DNA of 64,000 bases from Pseudomonas chlororaphis subsp. chlororaphis (GCF_003945765.1 NZ_CP027712.1:1302001-1366000), one strand, 5' to 3'. Numbered from the stretch's first letter, positions 40,014-48,439 are shown. The notes: generated by a model not told the origin, from the letters alone. Numbers and translations: made by a program.

Positions 40014-40690
40014 TGGCTCGCGAACAGGACGATTTGTTGCGTCGCGGTATCGGGATGACCTCCCAGCGTACCCGCGAACGCCTGATCCAGCGTCTTTACG
40101 ATGAAGGCCTGTCCAACGCCCAGGTACTGGAAGTCATTCGGCGTACACCGCGGCATCTGTTCGTCGACGAGGCCCTGGCGCATCGCGCCTATGAAGACAC
40201 GGCCCTGCCGATCGGGCACAACCAGACGATCTCGCAGCCTTATATGGTGGCGCGCATGAGCGAGTTGCTGCTGGCGGCTGGCCCGTTGGACAAGGTGCTG
40301 GAGATCGGCACCGGGTCGGGTTACCAGACGGCGGTATTGTCGCAACTGGTGGAGCGGGTGTTCTCGGTCGAGCGCATCAAGGTGTTGCAGGATCGGGCCA
40401 AGGAGCGTCTGGTCGAGCTGAACCTGCGCAACGTGGTATTCCGCTGGGGTGACGGCTGGGAAGGCTGGCCGGCACTGGCGCCGTACAACGGGATCATCGT
40501 GACGGCGGTCGCCACCGACATCCCCCAGGCCCTGCTGGACCAATTGGCGCCCGGTGGCCGGATGGTGATTCCAGTCGGTGCCGGCGAAGTGCAGCAACTG
40601 ATGCTGGTCATTCGTGAGGAGCAGGGGTTTTCACGGCAGGTTCTCGGCTCGGTTCGCTTCGTTCCCTTGCTCAACGGGCCATTGGCCTGA
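40013..40690 (+). CDS. pcm: Protein-L-isoaspartate O-methyltransferase
   Basis: 225 residues with the SAM motif [18 protein letters not shown] and the substrate motif around [17 protein letters not shown]. It repairs isoaspartyl residues in aged proteins. The ATG at 40013 has GGAGGGG nine bases upstream; an internal ATG at 40055 matches the shorter annotated homologues and remains possible. surE-pcm-nlpD-rpoS is the conserved stationary-phase cluster. Confidence 0.94.
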   Translation: MAREQDDLLRRGIGMTSQRTRERLIQRLYDEGLSNAQVLEVIRRTPRHLFVDEALAHRAYEDTALPIGHNQTISQPYMVARMSELLLAAGPLDKVLEIGTGSGYQTAVLSQLVERVFSVERIKVLQDRAKERLVELNLRNVVFRWGDGWEGWPALAPYNGIIVTAVATDIPQALLDQLAPGGRMVIPVGAGEVQQLMLVIREEQGFSRQVLGSVRFVPLLNGPLA

Positions 40691-40831
40691 GCATTTGTTT
40701 GGAACGGGTGAATTCTGTTTGATCGGCTTGGTCTTACAGCTTGATCAATCGGTTAAGTAACCTTGAACCCTGATCGATATGCTGGTGCCTGCTGATTTCG
40801 CTTTGCCGGGAATAAAGCGTGGGTGGCCGGT

Positions 40832-40837
40832 TATACT
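40832..40837 (+). promoter_or_regulatory. Possible -10 element for nlpD
   Basis: TATACT lies 62 bases upstream of the nlpD GTG start in the 209-base pcm-nlpD spacer. No good -35 at 16-18 bases is seen, so support is weak. The rest of the spacer holds only a short TTGATC/GATCAA inverted repeat near 40720-40748. Confidence 0.3.
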
Positions 40838-40899
40838 TGCGACATTTCATGCCTGAGCCAGGCACTAATTATCTTCAACCACCACAAAGGGAGCGGCGG

Positions 40900-41733
40900 G
40901 TGAGTCTCACAGTCATTGCGCAGCGTATGGGTACAACAAGCTTTCAGCGACTGGTGATTGGCCTTGTCTTGAGTTCTCTGTTGGTCGGCTGTTCGAGCAA
41001 TAAGTCGAGCAGCGCCCGGGTCGTCGATCGCACCAGCGCGGTACCGCAGCGCCCGACGGTGACCACGGGGCAATACACGGTTCGTCGCGGCGACACCCTG
41101 TTCTCCATCGCCTTCCGTTATGGCTGGGACTACAAGGCCCTGGCCGCGCGCAACAATATTGCCGAGCCGTACACCATTCACCCGGGGCAGACCATCCGCT
41201 TCGACGGCCGCTCGGGCTCGGCCCCGACAGCCGTGGTTACAAAGTCGGCTTCCAGTGCATCTTCTTCAAGTAAAACCACGGTAATTCGTCGTCCGGCAGG
41301 GGCTGCGCCAACGATTGCGAGCCAGCCCGCGCCGGCTCCATTACCGCCTGCAGGCCCCGCGCCAAAGGGCTGGGGCTGGCCTGCGAACGGTATTCTGATT
41401 GGAAAATTCTCTTCAAACGGTAGTTTGAATAAAGGCATTGATATCGCCGGGGATTTGGGACAGCCTGTTTTAGCTGCGTCTGATGGGACGGTGGTTTACG
41501 CCGGGAGTGGCTTAAGGGGCTACGGCGAACTGGTCATCATCAAACACAGCGATACCTACGTCAGTGCTTACGGCCACAGCCGTAGGCTGTTGGTTCGGGA
41601 GGGGCAGCAGGTCAAAGTCGGACAGACAATTGCCGAAATGGGATCAACTGGTACAGACCGGGTGAAACTGCACTTTGAGATTCGCCGACAAGGTAAACCT
41701 GTAGATCCACTGCAATTCCTGCCACGTCGTTGA
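40900..41733 (+). CDS. nlpD: Lipoprotein NlpD (LysM, degenerate LytM)
   Basis: 277 residues from a GTG with GGGAGCGGCGG upstream. A lipoprotein signal peptide has lipobox LVGC, followed by a LysM domain (QYTVRRGDTLFSIAFRYGWD), a Ser/Pro-rich linker and a C-terminal M23/LytM domain. The peptidase zinc ligands are replaced (NKGIDIAG for HxGxD; KLHFE for HLHFE), as in other NlpD proteins, which activate the amidase AmiC instead of cutting peptidoglycan. In E. coli the main rpoS promoter lies inside nlpD; I would expect the same here. Confidence 0.93.
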   Translation: MSLTVIAQRMGTTSFQRLVIGLVLSSLLVGCSSNKSSSARVVDRTSAVPQRPTVTTGQYTVRRGDTLFSIAFRYGWDYKALAARNNIAEPYTIHPGQTIRFDGRSGSAPTAVVTKSASSASSSSKTTVIRRPAGAAPTIASQPAPAPLPPAGPAPKGWGWPANGILIGKFSSNGSLNKGIDIAGDLGQPVLAASDGTVVYAGSGLRGYGELVIIKHSDTYVSAYGHSRRLLVREGQQVKVGQTIAEMGSTGTDRVKLHFEIRRQGKPVDPLQFLPRR

Positions 41734-41839
41734 TCCGTTACCAAGCCTGTTCCGTCACGTAGAGGGAACAGGTTCCAGCGTTGCCAAGGATAAAGGCGTC
41801 GCTTGAGCCTGAGGTCGAACTCACCAAAGGACTATAACA

Positions 41840-42799
41840 ATGGCTCTCAGTAAAGAAGTGCCGGAGTTTGACATCGACGATGAAGTTCTCCTTATGGAGA
41901 CGGATATCGCCACTGATTCGATGTCGAATGAGGGATCTGCTGTACCTTCAGTTCGTGCCAAATCCAAACACTCCGCTTCATTGAAACAACACAAATACAT
42001 TGATTACACGCGAGCGCTCGACGCGACGCAGCTGTATCTCAATGAAATCGGCTTTTCCCCATTGCTCTCTCCGGAAGAAGAAGTTCATTTTGCGCGTCTG
42101 TCGCAAAGTGGCGATCCGGCCGGGCGCAAGCGCATGATTGAAAGCAACCTGCGTCTGGTGGTGAAAATCGCCCGACGTTATGTCAATCGTGGGCTTTCGC
42201 TGCTGGACTTGATCGAAGAGGGCAACCTCGGTCTGATCCGGGCGGTGGAGAAGTTCGATCCGGAGCGCGGTTTCCGCTTCTCGACCTATGCCACCTGGTG
42301 GATCCGTCAAACCATCGAACGGGCAATCATGAACCAGACCCGGACTATCCGGCTGCCGATTCATGTGGTCAAAGAGCTCAACGTCTACCTGCGGGCAGCA
42401 CGGGAGCTGACACAGAAACTCGACCATGAACCCTCCCCTGAAGAAATCGCCAACCTGCTGGAGAAACCGGTAGGTGAGGTCAAGCGCATGCTGGGCTTGA
42501 ACGAGCGGGTTTCTTCAGTCGACGTCTCGCTGGGTCCGGATTCGGATAAAACCCTGCTGGACACCCTCACCGACGATCGTCCTACCGATCCGTGCGAGCT
42601 GCTGCAGGATGACGACCTGTCGCAAAGCATCGATCAGTGGCTTTCCGAATTGACCGACAAGCAGCGTGAAGTGGTGGTTCGCCGCTTCGGCTTGCGCGGC
42701 CACGAGAGCAGCACCCATGGAAGATGTGGGCCTGGAGATCGGGCTTACCCGAGAGCGGGTACGCCAGATCCAGGTCGAAGGTCTCAAGCGTCTGCGTGA
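41840..42799 (+). pseudogene. rpoS: RNA polymerase sigma factor RpoS, frameshifted in region 4.2
   Basis: Residues 1-292 are a normal RpoS: region 1.2-2.4 ([36 protein letters not shown]), region 3 and the start of region 4. After GLRGHESST the frame reads 27 unrelated residues and stops at 42799. The cause is one extra base, A at 42717: ACCCATGGAAG where the family needs ACC CTG GAA (T-L-E). Without it the gene would run to 42845 and give 334 residues, the usual Pseudomonas length, ending SSESLFQ. The lost part is the helix-turn-helix that reads the -35 element, so the product should be inactive or nearly so. A sequencing error is the alternative. Confidence 0.9.
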
Positions 42800-42867
42800 G
42801 ATCCTCGAGAAGAACGGCCTCTCCAGCGAGTCGCTGTTCCAGTAACGGCACGAGCGATCCTGCCGTG

Positions 42868-42895
42868 AAAAGCCCCGACACGTTCGGGGCTTTTT
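42868..42895 (+). terminator. rpoS terminator
   Basis: AAAAGCCCCGA pairs with TCGGGGCTTTT, loop CACGT, then a T run. It lies 23 bases after the expected (unshifted) rpoS stop at 42845. Confidence 0.9.
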
Positions 42896-42957
42896 ATTGG
42901 GTAATCGATAGGAGCCAGATGAAATAGGCAGGCGCGCGTTCAATAGCTGAAAGAGCA

Positions 42958-42975
42958 TGTAAGTAAAGGCTGACT
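42958..42975 (+). promoter_or_regulatory. Candidate GacA upstream activating sequence for rsmZ
   Basis: TGTAAGTAAAGGCTGACT begins about 190 bases before the RsmZ start. The first half matches the GacA box (TGTAAG-N6-CTTACA) exactly, the second half 4 of 6. The distance matches the known placement of the box upstream of rsmZ in fluorescent pseudomonads. The interval to the promoter (about 42990-43110) is AT-rich. Confidence 0.6.
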
Positions 42976-43112
42976 CTTTCGTAAGTGTTCGGTTTTTATG
43001 CGGTATGAAAGTTGTCCGTTTGATCTGAGGTTTTTAGTTATCTTATTGATTTATAACAACTTATTTTAATGTTTAGAACAATGTCCGACACGTTTTCTAC
43101 CTGTCAGTGCCA

Positions 43113-43140
43113 TTGCTCTGTCATGGAAACTCTCTAATAT
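43113..43140 (+). promoter_or_regulatory. rsmZ promoter
   Basis: TTGCTC (43113-43118), 16-base spacer, TAATAT (43135-43140), with transcription expected at about 43149. Confidence 0.65.
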
Positions 43141-43148
43141 CAGCCCTG

Positions 43149-43276
43149 TGTCGACGGATAGACACAGCCATCAAGGATGATGGTCAGGACATCGCAGGAC
43201 GCGATTCATCAGGACGATGAAAAGGAACACAGGGACTAGGGAAAAAAGGTGGGCGGGTCATACCGCCCCTTTTTTT
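43149..43276 (+). ncRNA. rsmZ: Regulatory small RNA RsmZ
   Basis: A ~128-base RNA starting TGTCGACGGATAGACACAG and ending in a terminator (GGGCGG/CCGCCC then seven T). It holds at least six GGA motifs, several in hairpin loops (CAAGGATGA, CAGGACATC, CAGGACGCG, CAGGACGATG, AAGGAACA), the binding sites for RsmA/RsmE. It titrates these repressors to switch on secondary metabolism under GacS/GacA control. Sequence, length and place between rpoS and fdxA agree with RsmZ of P. protegens-type strains. Confidence 0.95.
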
Positions 43277-43304
43277 GCCTGCGTAAAAGTGAATCCGGAA
43301 CAGC

Positions 43305-43329
43305 AAAAAGGCCCGCAACGGGCCTTTTT
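43305..43329 (-). terminator. Bidirectional terminator downstream of fdxA
   Basis: An 11-bp stem AAAAAGGCCCG / CGGGCCTTTTT with loop CAA lies 17 bases past the fdxA stop. It can act on both strands and separates fdxA from the convergent rsmZ. Confidence 0.88.
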
Positions 43330-43345
43330 GGGGAACGCGAGGTAA

Positions 43346-43669
43346 TCAGCGTTCGAGATCCTTGATCTTGCCTTTGACGCCATCCCACTCTTCGGCATCG
43401 GGCAGGGAATCTTTCTTTTCAGTGATGTTGGGCCAGATCTCGGCCAACTCAACGTTCAACTGAATGAATTCCTGCATCTCTTCTGGAACTTCGTCCTCGG
43501 AGAAGATCGCTACAGCGGGGCATTCAGGCTCGCACAGCGCGCAATCAATGCACTCATCCGGGTGAATCACCAGGAAGTTCGGGCCTTCGTAAAAGCAGTC
43601 CACCGGACAGACTTCTACGCAGTCGGTGTACTTGCACTTGATGCAGTTGTCGGTGACGACGAAGGTCAT
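43346..43669 (-). CDS. fdxA: Seven-iron ferredoxin FdxA
   Basis: 107 residues. Cysteines at 9, 12, 17, 21, 25, 40, 43, 46 and 50 ([29 protein letters not shown]) are those of the [3Fe-4S][4Fe-4S] ferredoxins of Azotobacter/Pseudomonas type. It is an electron carrier whose partner here is unknown. It stands alone, convergent with rsmZ, downstream of mutS. Confidence 0.96.
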   Translation of the reverse strand: MTFVVTDNCIKCKYTDCVEVCPVDCFYEGPNFLVIHPDECIDCALCEPECPAVAIFSEDEVPEEMQEFIQLNVELAEIWPNITEKKDSLPDAEEWDGVKGKIKDLER

Positions 43670-43811
43670 TTCTAATTCTCTCCTCAGGCGGCGGCAGCGG
43701 AGCCCCTTCAGGACGGGGTCGCCAGGTTCGGGAGCGATAGTCTGCGGACCAGGCTAATAGTCCGCAGCATCCCAAACCGCGCGAGATTCTAACAGCTTGA
43801 AAGCATCAGCG

Positions 43812-46391
43812 TTAGATGCGTGTCTTCAATGTATAGAGCATTTCCAGTGCCTTGCGCGGGGTCATGTCGTCCAGATCGAGCTTGGCCAGGTCATCGAGGA
43901 CCGGGTGCGGCAGGCTGGCGAACATGTCGCTTTGCTGCGGGACTGAAGGCTTGCCCGGTACCGGAGACGGCGCTTCATGGGGCAGGCTGGTGGTCTCCAG
44001 GCGACTCAGGTGCTCGCGGGCGCGGACGATCACATCGCTCGGAACCCCCGCCAACTGGGCCACGGCCAGGCCATAGCTCTGGCTGGCAGGGCCTGGCAGC
44101 ACGTGGTGCAGGAACACGATGCGTTCGTTGTGCTCGGTGGCGTTGAGGTGCACGTTGGCCACCAGAGGTTCGCTTTCCGGCAGGACGGTGAGCTCGAAGT
44201 AGTGGGTGGCGAACAGGGTGTATGCCCGCACCTGGGCGAGACGTTCTGCCGCAGCCCAGGCCAGGGACAGACCATCGAAGGTACTGGTGCCGCGACCCAC
44301 TTCGTCCATCAGCACCAGGCTGCGCTCGGTAGCGTTATGCAGGATGTTGGCGGTTTCGCTCATTTCCACCATGAAGGTGGAACGACCGCCGGCCAGGTCG
44401 TCACTGGAGCCGATCCGAGTAAAGATCCGGTCCACCAGAGACAGCTCGCAGCTCGCTGCCGGCACGAAGCTGCCGATATGGGCCAGCAGCACGATCAGCG
44501 CGGTTTGCCGCATATAAGTGGATTTACCACCCATGTTCGGGCCGGTGATCACCAACATCCGGGTCTGATCGTCGAGGCTCAGGTCGTTGGCCACGAACGG
44601 CGTGGTCAGGACCTGCTCGACCACAGGGTGGCGACCCTGGGTGATGCGCATGCATGGCTCGCTGACGAAGCGCGGGCAATTGAGGTCGAGATTCAGCGCT
44701 CGCTCGGCCAGATTGCTCAGCACGTCCAGCTCAGCCAACGCCCCCGCGGTGTCCTGCAGCGGCGGCAGGTGACCGATCAGGGTCTCCAGCAAGGCTTCGT
44801 AGAGCATCTTCTCGCGGGCCAGGGCGCGGCTCTTGGCGGACAGCGCCTTATCCTCGAAGGCCTTGAGCTCCGGGGTGATGAAGCGTTCGGCGCCCTTGAG
44901 GGTCTGGCGGCGGATGTAGTCCGCCGGGGCCTGTTCTGCCTGTTTGCTTGGCAATTCGATGAAGTAGCCGTGAATCCGGTTGTAGCCAACTTTCAGATTG
45001 GCCAGGCCGGTACGGGCCTTTTCCCGGGCTTCCAGGTCGATAAGGAACTGGCCAGCGTTTTCGCTCAGCGATTGCAGCTCGTCCAGCTCGGCGTCGTAAC
45101 CGGTCTTCAGCACGCCGCCATCGCGGATCACCGCCGGCGGGTTGTCGATGATGGCTTTCTCCAGCAGCGCGGCCAGTTCCGGATAGGTGCTGGTGGTCAC
45201 GGCCAGTTGGCTCAGGTGCTCGGCTTCGAGCTCGGTCATCGCCACTTGCAGTTCCGGCAACGCCGCCATGGCATCGCGCAGGCGCGCCAGGTCGCGGGGG
45301 CGGGCGTTGCGCAGGCCGATACGGGCGAGGATCCGCTCGATGTCGCCGATTTCCTTGAGCTGCGGTTGCAGCCTTTCGAAACGGTAACCATCCAGCAGGC
45401 AGCCAATCGAAGTCTGCCGCGCCTGCAGGACTTTCAAGTCGCGCAGCGGGCGGTTCAGCCAACGGGTCAGCAGGCGGCTGCCCATGGCGGTCTGGCAACG
45501 GTCGACCACAGATTGCAGGGTGTTGTCGCGGCCGCCGGCGAGGTTGGTGTCCAGCTCCAGGTTGCGCCGGCTGGCGCCGTCGAGCACCACAGTGTCGTCC
45601 AGGCGTTCGTGGCGCAGGCTGCGCAGGTGGGGCAGGGCGGTGCGCTGGGTTTCCTTGGCATAGCTCAGCAGGCAGCCGGCGGCGCCGATGGCCAGGGTCA
45701 GGTTCTCGCAACCGAAACCCTTGAGGTCCTGGGTGGAGAACTGCTGGCACAGGCTCTTGTGGGCCGAGTCGCGTTCGAAGTCCCAGGGCGCGCGACGGCG
45801 CACGCCACGGCGTTTTTCCGCCGGCAGGCCTTGTGGCCAGTCGTCCGGGATCAGCAGTTCCACCGGGTTGATGCGTTCCAGCTCGGCCAGCAGGTTTTCC
45901 CAGCCCTTGATTTCCAGGACCGTGAAATTGCCGCTGGTGATGTCCAGCACTGCAAGGCCGAACAGGCGCTCGTCGCCCAGCACCGCCGCGATCAGGTTAT
46001 CCCGGCGTTCGTCGAGCAGGGCCTCGTCGCTGACGGTCCCTGGGGTGATGATCCGCACCACCTGGCGCTCCACCGGGCCCTTGCTGGTGGCCGGGTCGCC
46101 GACCTGTTCGCAGATCACCACCGACTCGCCGAGCTTCACCAGCTTGGCCAGGTAACCTTCGGCGGCGTGATAAGGAATCCCGCACATCGGAATCGCCTGG
46201 CCAGCCGACTGCCCGCGCGCGGTCAGGGTAATGTCCAGCAACTTGGCGGCCTTCTTTGCGTCTTCATAGAATATTTCATAGAAGTCGCCCATGCGATAGA
46301 ACATCAGCTGATCGGGGTGCTGGTTCTTGAGGCGCCAGTACTGCTGCATCATCGGCGTGTGGGAGGACAGATCGGTGAGCGCTTTATTCAT
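43812..46391 (-). CDS. mutS: DNA mismatch repair protein MutS
   Basis: 859 residues from the ATG at 46391 (an upstream in-frame ATG at 46427 would add 12). The mismatch-reading Phe-x-Glu is in [12 protein letters not shown] (F37, E39). Walker A is [18 protein letters not shown], Walker B region [16 protein letters not shown], and a C-terminal helix-turn-helix with tetramerisation tail follows. No frame damage is seen. It borders the tailocin cluster. Confidence 0.97.
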   Translation of the reverse strand: MNKALTDLSSHTPMMQQYWRLKNQHPDQLMFYRMGDFYEIFYEDAKKAAKLLDITLTARGQSAGQAIPMCGIPYHAAEGYLAKLVKLGESVVICEQVGDPATSKGPVERQVVRIITPGTVSDEALLDERRDNLIAAVLGDERLFGLAVLDITSGNFTVLEIKGWENLLAELERINPVELLIPDDWPQGLPAEKRRGVRRRAPWDFERDSAHKSLCQQFSTQDLKGFGCENLTLAIGAAGCLLSYAKETQRTALPHLRSLRHERLDDTVVLDGASRRNLELDTNLAGGRDNTLQSVVDRCQTAMGSRLLTRWLNRPLRDLKVLQARQTSIGCLLDGYRFERLQPQLKEIGDIERILARIGLRNARPRDLARLRDAMAALPELQVAMTELEAEHLSQLAVTTSTYPELAALLEKAIIDNPPAVIRDGGVLKTGYDAELDELQSLSENAGQFLIDLEAREKARTGLANLKVGYNRIHGYFIELPSKQAEQAPADYIRRQTLKGAERFITPELKAFEDKALSAKSRALAREKMLYEALLETLIGHLPPLQDTAGALAELDVLSNLAERALNLDLNCPRFVSEPCMRITQGRHPVVEQVLTTPFVANDLSLDDQTRMLVITGPNMGGKSTYMRQTALIVLLAHIGSFVPAASCELSLVDRIFTRIGSSDDLAGGRSTFMVEMSETANILHNATERSLVLMDEVGRGTSTFDGLSLAWAAAERLAQVRAYTLFATHYFELTVLPESEPLVANVHLNATEHNERIVFLHHVLPGPASQSYGLAVAQLAGVPSDVIVRAREHLSRLETTSLPHEAPSPVPGKPSVPQQSDMFASLPHPVLDDLAKLDLDDMTPRKALEMLYTLKTRI

Positions 46392-46527
46392 CGGGTCGTC
46401 AGGTTGATTCGTTGAAAGGGTGGGCAAAAGCAGAGGGCATGGGCCCGGCTTTTTCGCGATGGGCGCAAGGTTACCATGGGCGGTCCGACCTTCGCAGGGA
46501 TGAACCCGGCAGGATTTCGGGTGTTTT

Positions 46528-46543
46528 ATGCATGAATATGCAT
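46528..46543. promoter_or_regulatory. Operator-like palindrome upstream of prtR
   Basis: ATGCATGAATATGCAT has perfect 6-base arms around GAAT and lies 45 bases before the prtR start, in the mutS/prtR divergent interval. The same ATGCA/TGCAT motif recurs in the promoter region after prtR (47432-47445), which supports autoregulation. Confidence 0.6.
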
Positions 46544-46587
46544 TTTAGCATTTGCTGTCGGCGAAAATAACCCGCAATATGCGCATT

Positions 46588-47313
46588 ATGCAAAAGCGCA
46601 ACGTTTCTACCGTCTTAAGAGAGCTGCTCGATCGCGATGGCATTTCCCCCACGGAACTCCATCGGCGTACCGGTGTGCCTCAATCCACCCTTTCGCGGAT
46701 CCTCAGCGGCAAGATTGTCGATCCTTCGGACAAACACATCTCGCGGATCGCCGAGTACTTCCAAGTGAGCACTGATCAACTGCGCGGGCGCGCGGCTGTC
46801 GCTCCTGCCCGGTCGGCCGATCCGCATTCGGAACTCAAGGACATAAGTCTGTGGGACGACGATACCCCCGTCGATGACGACGAGGTGTCGGTCCCCTTTC
46901 TTCGCGAGGTTGAATTGGCTGCGGGATCAGGAAGATTCGTCATCGAGGAAAGCGAGCGCTCCAGCCTGCGCTTCGGCAAGCGCAGCCTGCGGCACAATGG
47001 CGTGCAGTTCGACCAGGCCAAATGCGTGACGGTCCGCGGCAACAGCATGCTGCCGGTGCTGCGCGACGGTGCCACGGTGGGGGTCAATGCCGGCAAGTGC
47101 GGTATCGGCGACATCATCGACGGCGACCTGTATGCCATCAACCACAACGGTCAGCTGCGGGTGAAGCAGCTCTATCGCCTGCCTTCCGGCATTCGCCTGC
47201 GTAGCTTCAACCGCGACGAACATCCGGATGAGGACTACAGCTTCCAGGAAATGCAGGAAGAACAGATCGTCATCCTCGGTCACGTCTTCTGGTGGGGCAT
47301 GTACGCCCGTTAA
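46588..47313 (+). CDS. prtR: PrtR/CI-like repressor with LexA-type self-cleavage domain
   Basis: About 241 residues from ATG 46588 (46579 is an alternative). An N-terminal XRE helix-turn-helix (ELHRRTGVPQSTLSRILSG) is joined by an acidic linker to an S24 peptidase domain. Cleavage site Ala-Gly in VELAAGSGRF (about 112-113), nucleophile Ser in GNSMLPVLRDG (153), general base Lys in GQLRVKQLYRL (193). By analogy with pyocin control in P. aeruginosa, RecA-stimulated cleavage after DNA damage would release tailocin expression. No prtN-like activator gene is visible, so control may be by direct repression. No good Shine-Dalgarno is seen; the transcript may be leaderless or weakly translated. Confidence 0.9.
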   Translation: MQKRNVSTVLRELLDRDGISPTELHRRTGVPQSTLSRILSGKIVDPSDKHISRIAEYFQVSTDQLRGRAAVAPARSADPHSELKDISLWDDDTPVDDDEVSVPFLREVELAAGSGRFVIEESERSSLRFGKRSLRHNGVQFDQAKCVTVRGNSMLPVLRDGATVGVNAGKCGIGDIIDGDLYAINHNGQLRVKQLYRLPSGIRLRSFNRDEHPDEDYSFQEMQEEQIVILGHVFWWGMYAR

Positions 47314-47330
47314 CCGCAGCCCATAATGCC

Positions 47331-47357
47331 AAAGCCCGCCATCGAGCGGGCTTTTTT
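47331..47357 (+). terminator. Terminator after prtR
   Basis: AAAGCCCGC pairs with GCGGGCTTT around a 6-base loop, followed by a T run. It isolates prtR from the downstream promoter. Confidence 0.88.
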
Positions 47358-47382
47358 GTGCCTGTGGAAAACCCTCCACGCC

Positions 47383-47470
47383 TTTATTTATGCGGTGTTC
47401 ATGCGCAGGTGCATTTGTCGCGCATAAATAAATGCATTTGTGCATTGACTGTATATGCGTACATGCATAT
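47383..47470. promoter_or_regulatory. Operator array for the tailocin promoter
   Basis: Four inverted repeats are packed here: TTTATTTATGCG (47383-47394) with exact partner CGCATAAATAAA (47421-47432); ATGCGCAGGTGCAT (47401-47414); ATGCATTTGTGCAT (47432-47445); and ATATGC/GCATAT (47453-47470). The last two overlap the -35 and -10 of the promoter below. The shared ATGCA core with the prtR upstream palindrome points to PrtR as the binder. Confidence 0.6.
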
Positions 47471-47473
47471 TAT
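47445..47473 (+). promoter_or_regulatory. Strong sigma-70 promoter of the tailocin region
   Basis: TTGACT (47445-47450), an exact 17-base spacer and TATTAT (47468-47473). It is embedded in the palindromic operators and points toward the holin and tail genes. Start of transcription expected near 47480. Confidence 0.7.
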
Positions 47474-47479
47474 TCGTTC

Positions 47480-47762
47480 CAAGCCGCCCGACAGCGGCGA
47501 GCAACACCGCTCTTTAGTGGCAAAAGCAAAGGCAGCGATGAACCGGCCTCGACGGTTCAGAGGGTTGGCAACTGACCCGGGTGTGCAGCGTAAAGCACCG
47601 TGAACAGTTATCCGGCGGGCAGGGACCGCGGTCGGAAAAACAATTTGAATAGACTCGTACCGCGCCAGTAGCGCCGAAAAGTCAGCTTCCTTTTTGTTCA
47701 CAGGATGAAAGGAAGGCGAAGGATCGCATTCTGAAAAGCCCAGCGGATTGCCGGGCTTTTTG
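47480..47762 (+). ncRNA. Untranslated leader, possible short terminated RNA
   Basis: From the promoter start to the terminator at 47734-47762 there is no convincing gene. The segment contains a 7-bp hairpin (TGAACCG/CGGTTCA, 47539-47559). It could be a ~280-base RNA ending at the terminator, or the 5' leader of the tail operon if RNA polymerase reads through. Confidence 0.35.
47734..47762 (+). terminator. Terminator, first copy of a duplicated module
   Basis: AAAAGCCC/GGGCTTTT with a small internal mismatch and a T run, followed by GGAATGCCTACC. Its sequence and flanks closely match the terminator at 48339, across the tail-fibre-assembly-like gene. Confidence 0.8.
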
Positions 47763-47867
47763 GAATGCCTACCCGATGTAACTGCCCCATTCAAGAAAGT
47801 TAGTGGGTATGCAGGTACGCAGAACGTAAGAACAGCATTCGCTATTAATTGCCAGTAGGAAGAACAA

Positions 47868-48296
47868 ATGAATCGTTATGCCTTCATTCGAATTGACTAT
47901 TCAAAACCATTTCCCAAAGTTCTACAGATTTTGGACTCTGAGGAAGCTCCCACTACCTATCCAGAAGGTGCAACGGGCATATGGGTTGATGTAACAGGTA
48001 ACACAACAGTCCAAGTGGGATGGAAGGCTTTAAACCTGACAGGTGAGTGGGTTTTCAGTGAGCCAACCTATCAAGACTATGTAGATGAAGTAACTAGGCA
48101 TATGGAAAGTCTGCTTAGTGAAGCTGTTAGTTGGCTGAGGTTGAATCCCTTGCAGTATAAGTTGGATCTTGGTGTCGCCACTCCAGCAGATGAAGCGTCA
48201 TTGCTTGCTTACAAGCAGTACTACATTGCTGTCAGCGAAGTGAAAAACCAACCCAACTATCCGTACACGATCAACTGGCCAGTAGCTCCCTTCTAA
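47868..48296 (+). CDS. Tail-fibre-assembly-like protein, low-GC cassette
   Basis: 142 residues. The C-terminal half (LLAYKQYYIAVSEVKNQPNY, then PYTINWPVAPF) has the Y-x3-YYIAVSEV-x-NQPNYP..I.WP pattern typical of phage tail-fibre assembly chaperones; the N-terminal half is not recognised. Base composition is clearly AT-richer than neighbouring genes, suggesting recent transfer. It lies far from the fibre genes, between prtR and holin, flanked by duplicated terminators. It may assist fibres of one of the two tails, or be a passenger gene. SD AGGAAGAACAA precedes the ATG. Confidence 0.6.
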   Translation: MNRYAFIRIDYSKPFPKVLQILDSEEAPTTYPEGATGIWVDVTGNTTVQVGWKALNLTGEWVFSEPTYQDYVDEVTRHMESLLSEAVSWLRLNPLQYKLDLGVATPADEASLLAYKQYYIAVSEVKNQPNYPYTINWPVAPF

Positions 48297-48338
48297 TTAA
48301 TAGCGGCTATCAGGCCAAGAGCTGAGAGTGCATTACTG

Positions 48339-48367
48339 AAAATCCCAGCTTCAGTGCCGGGGTTTTT
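48339..48367 (+). terminator. Terminator, second copy of the duplicated module
   Basis: AAAATCCC pairs with GGGGTTTT (one wobble), followed by a T run and GGAATGCCTACC. The preceding CTGAAAA and following GGAATGCCTACC are shared with the copy at 47731-47773. Confidence 0.75.
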
Positions 48368-48439
48368 GGAATGCCTACCTCAAGAGAAAACGTTTGAACC
48401 CAATATTCATCACTCATCAATCACTCCTGGAGGCGTGAC

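Noticed and set aside
40900..41733. NlpD as an active LytM endopeptidase
   Set aside because: The zinc ligand positions are replaced (NKGID, KLHFE), as in activator-type NlpD proteins.
43977..46415. An 812-codon plus-strand frame opposite mutS
   Set aside because: Same shadow effect; mutS is complete with all motifs on the minus strand.
47463..47603. A 46-codon frame starting at the ATG inside the tailocin promoter
   Set aside because: Its start codon lies within the -35/-10 spacer, upstream of the expected transcription start, and no Shine-Dalgarno or family similarity is seen.
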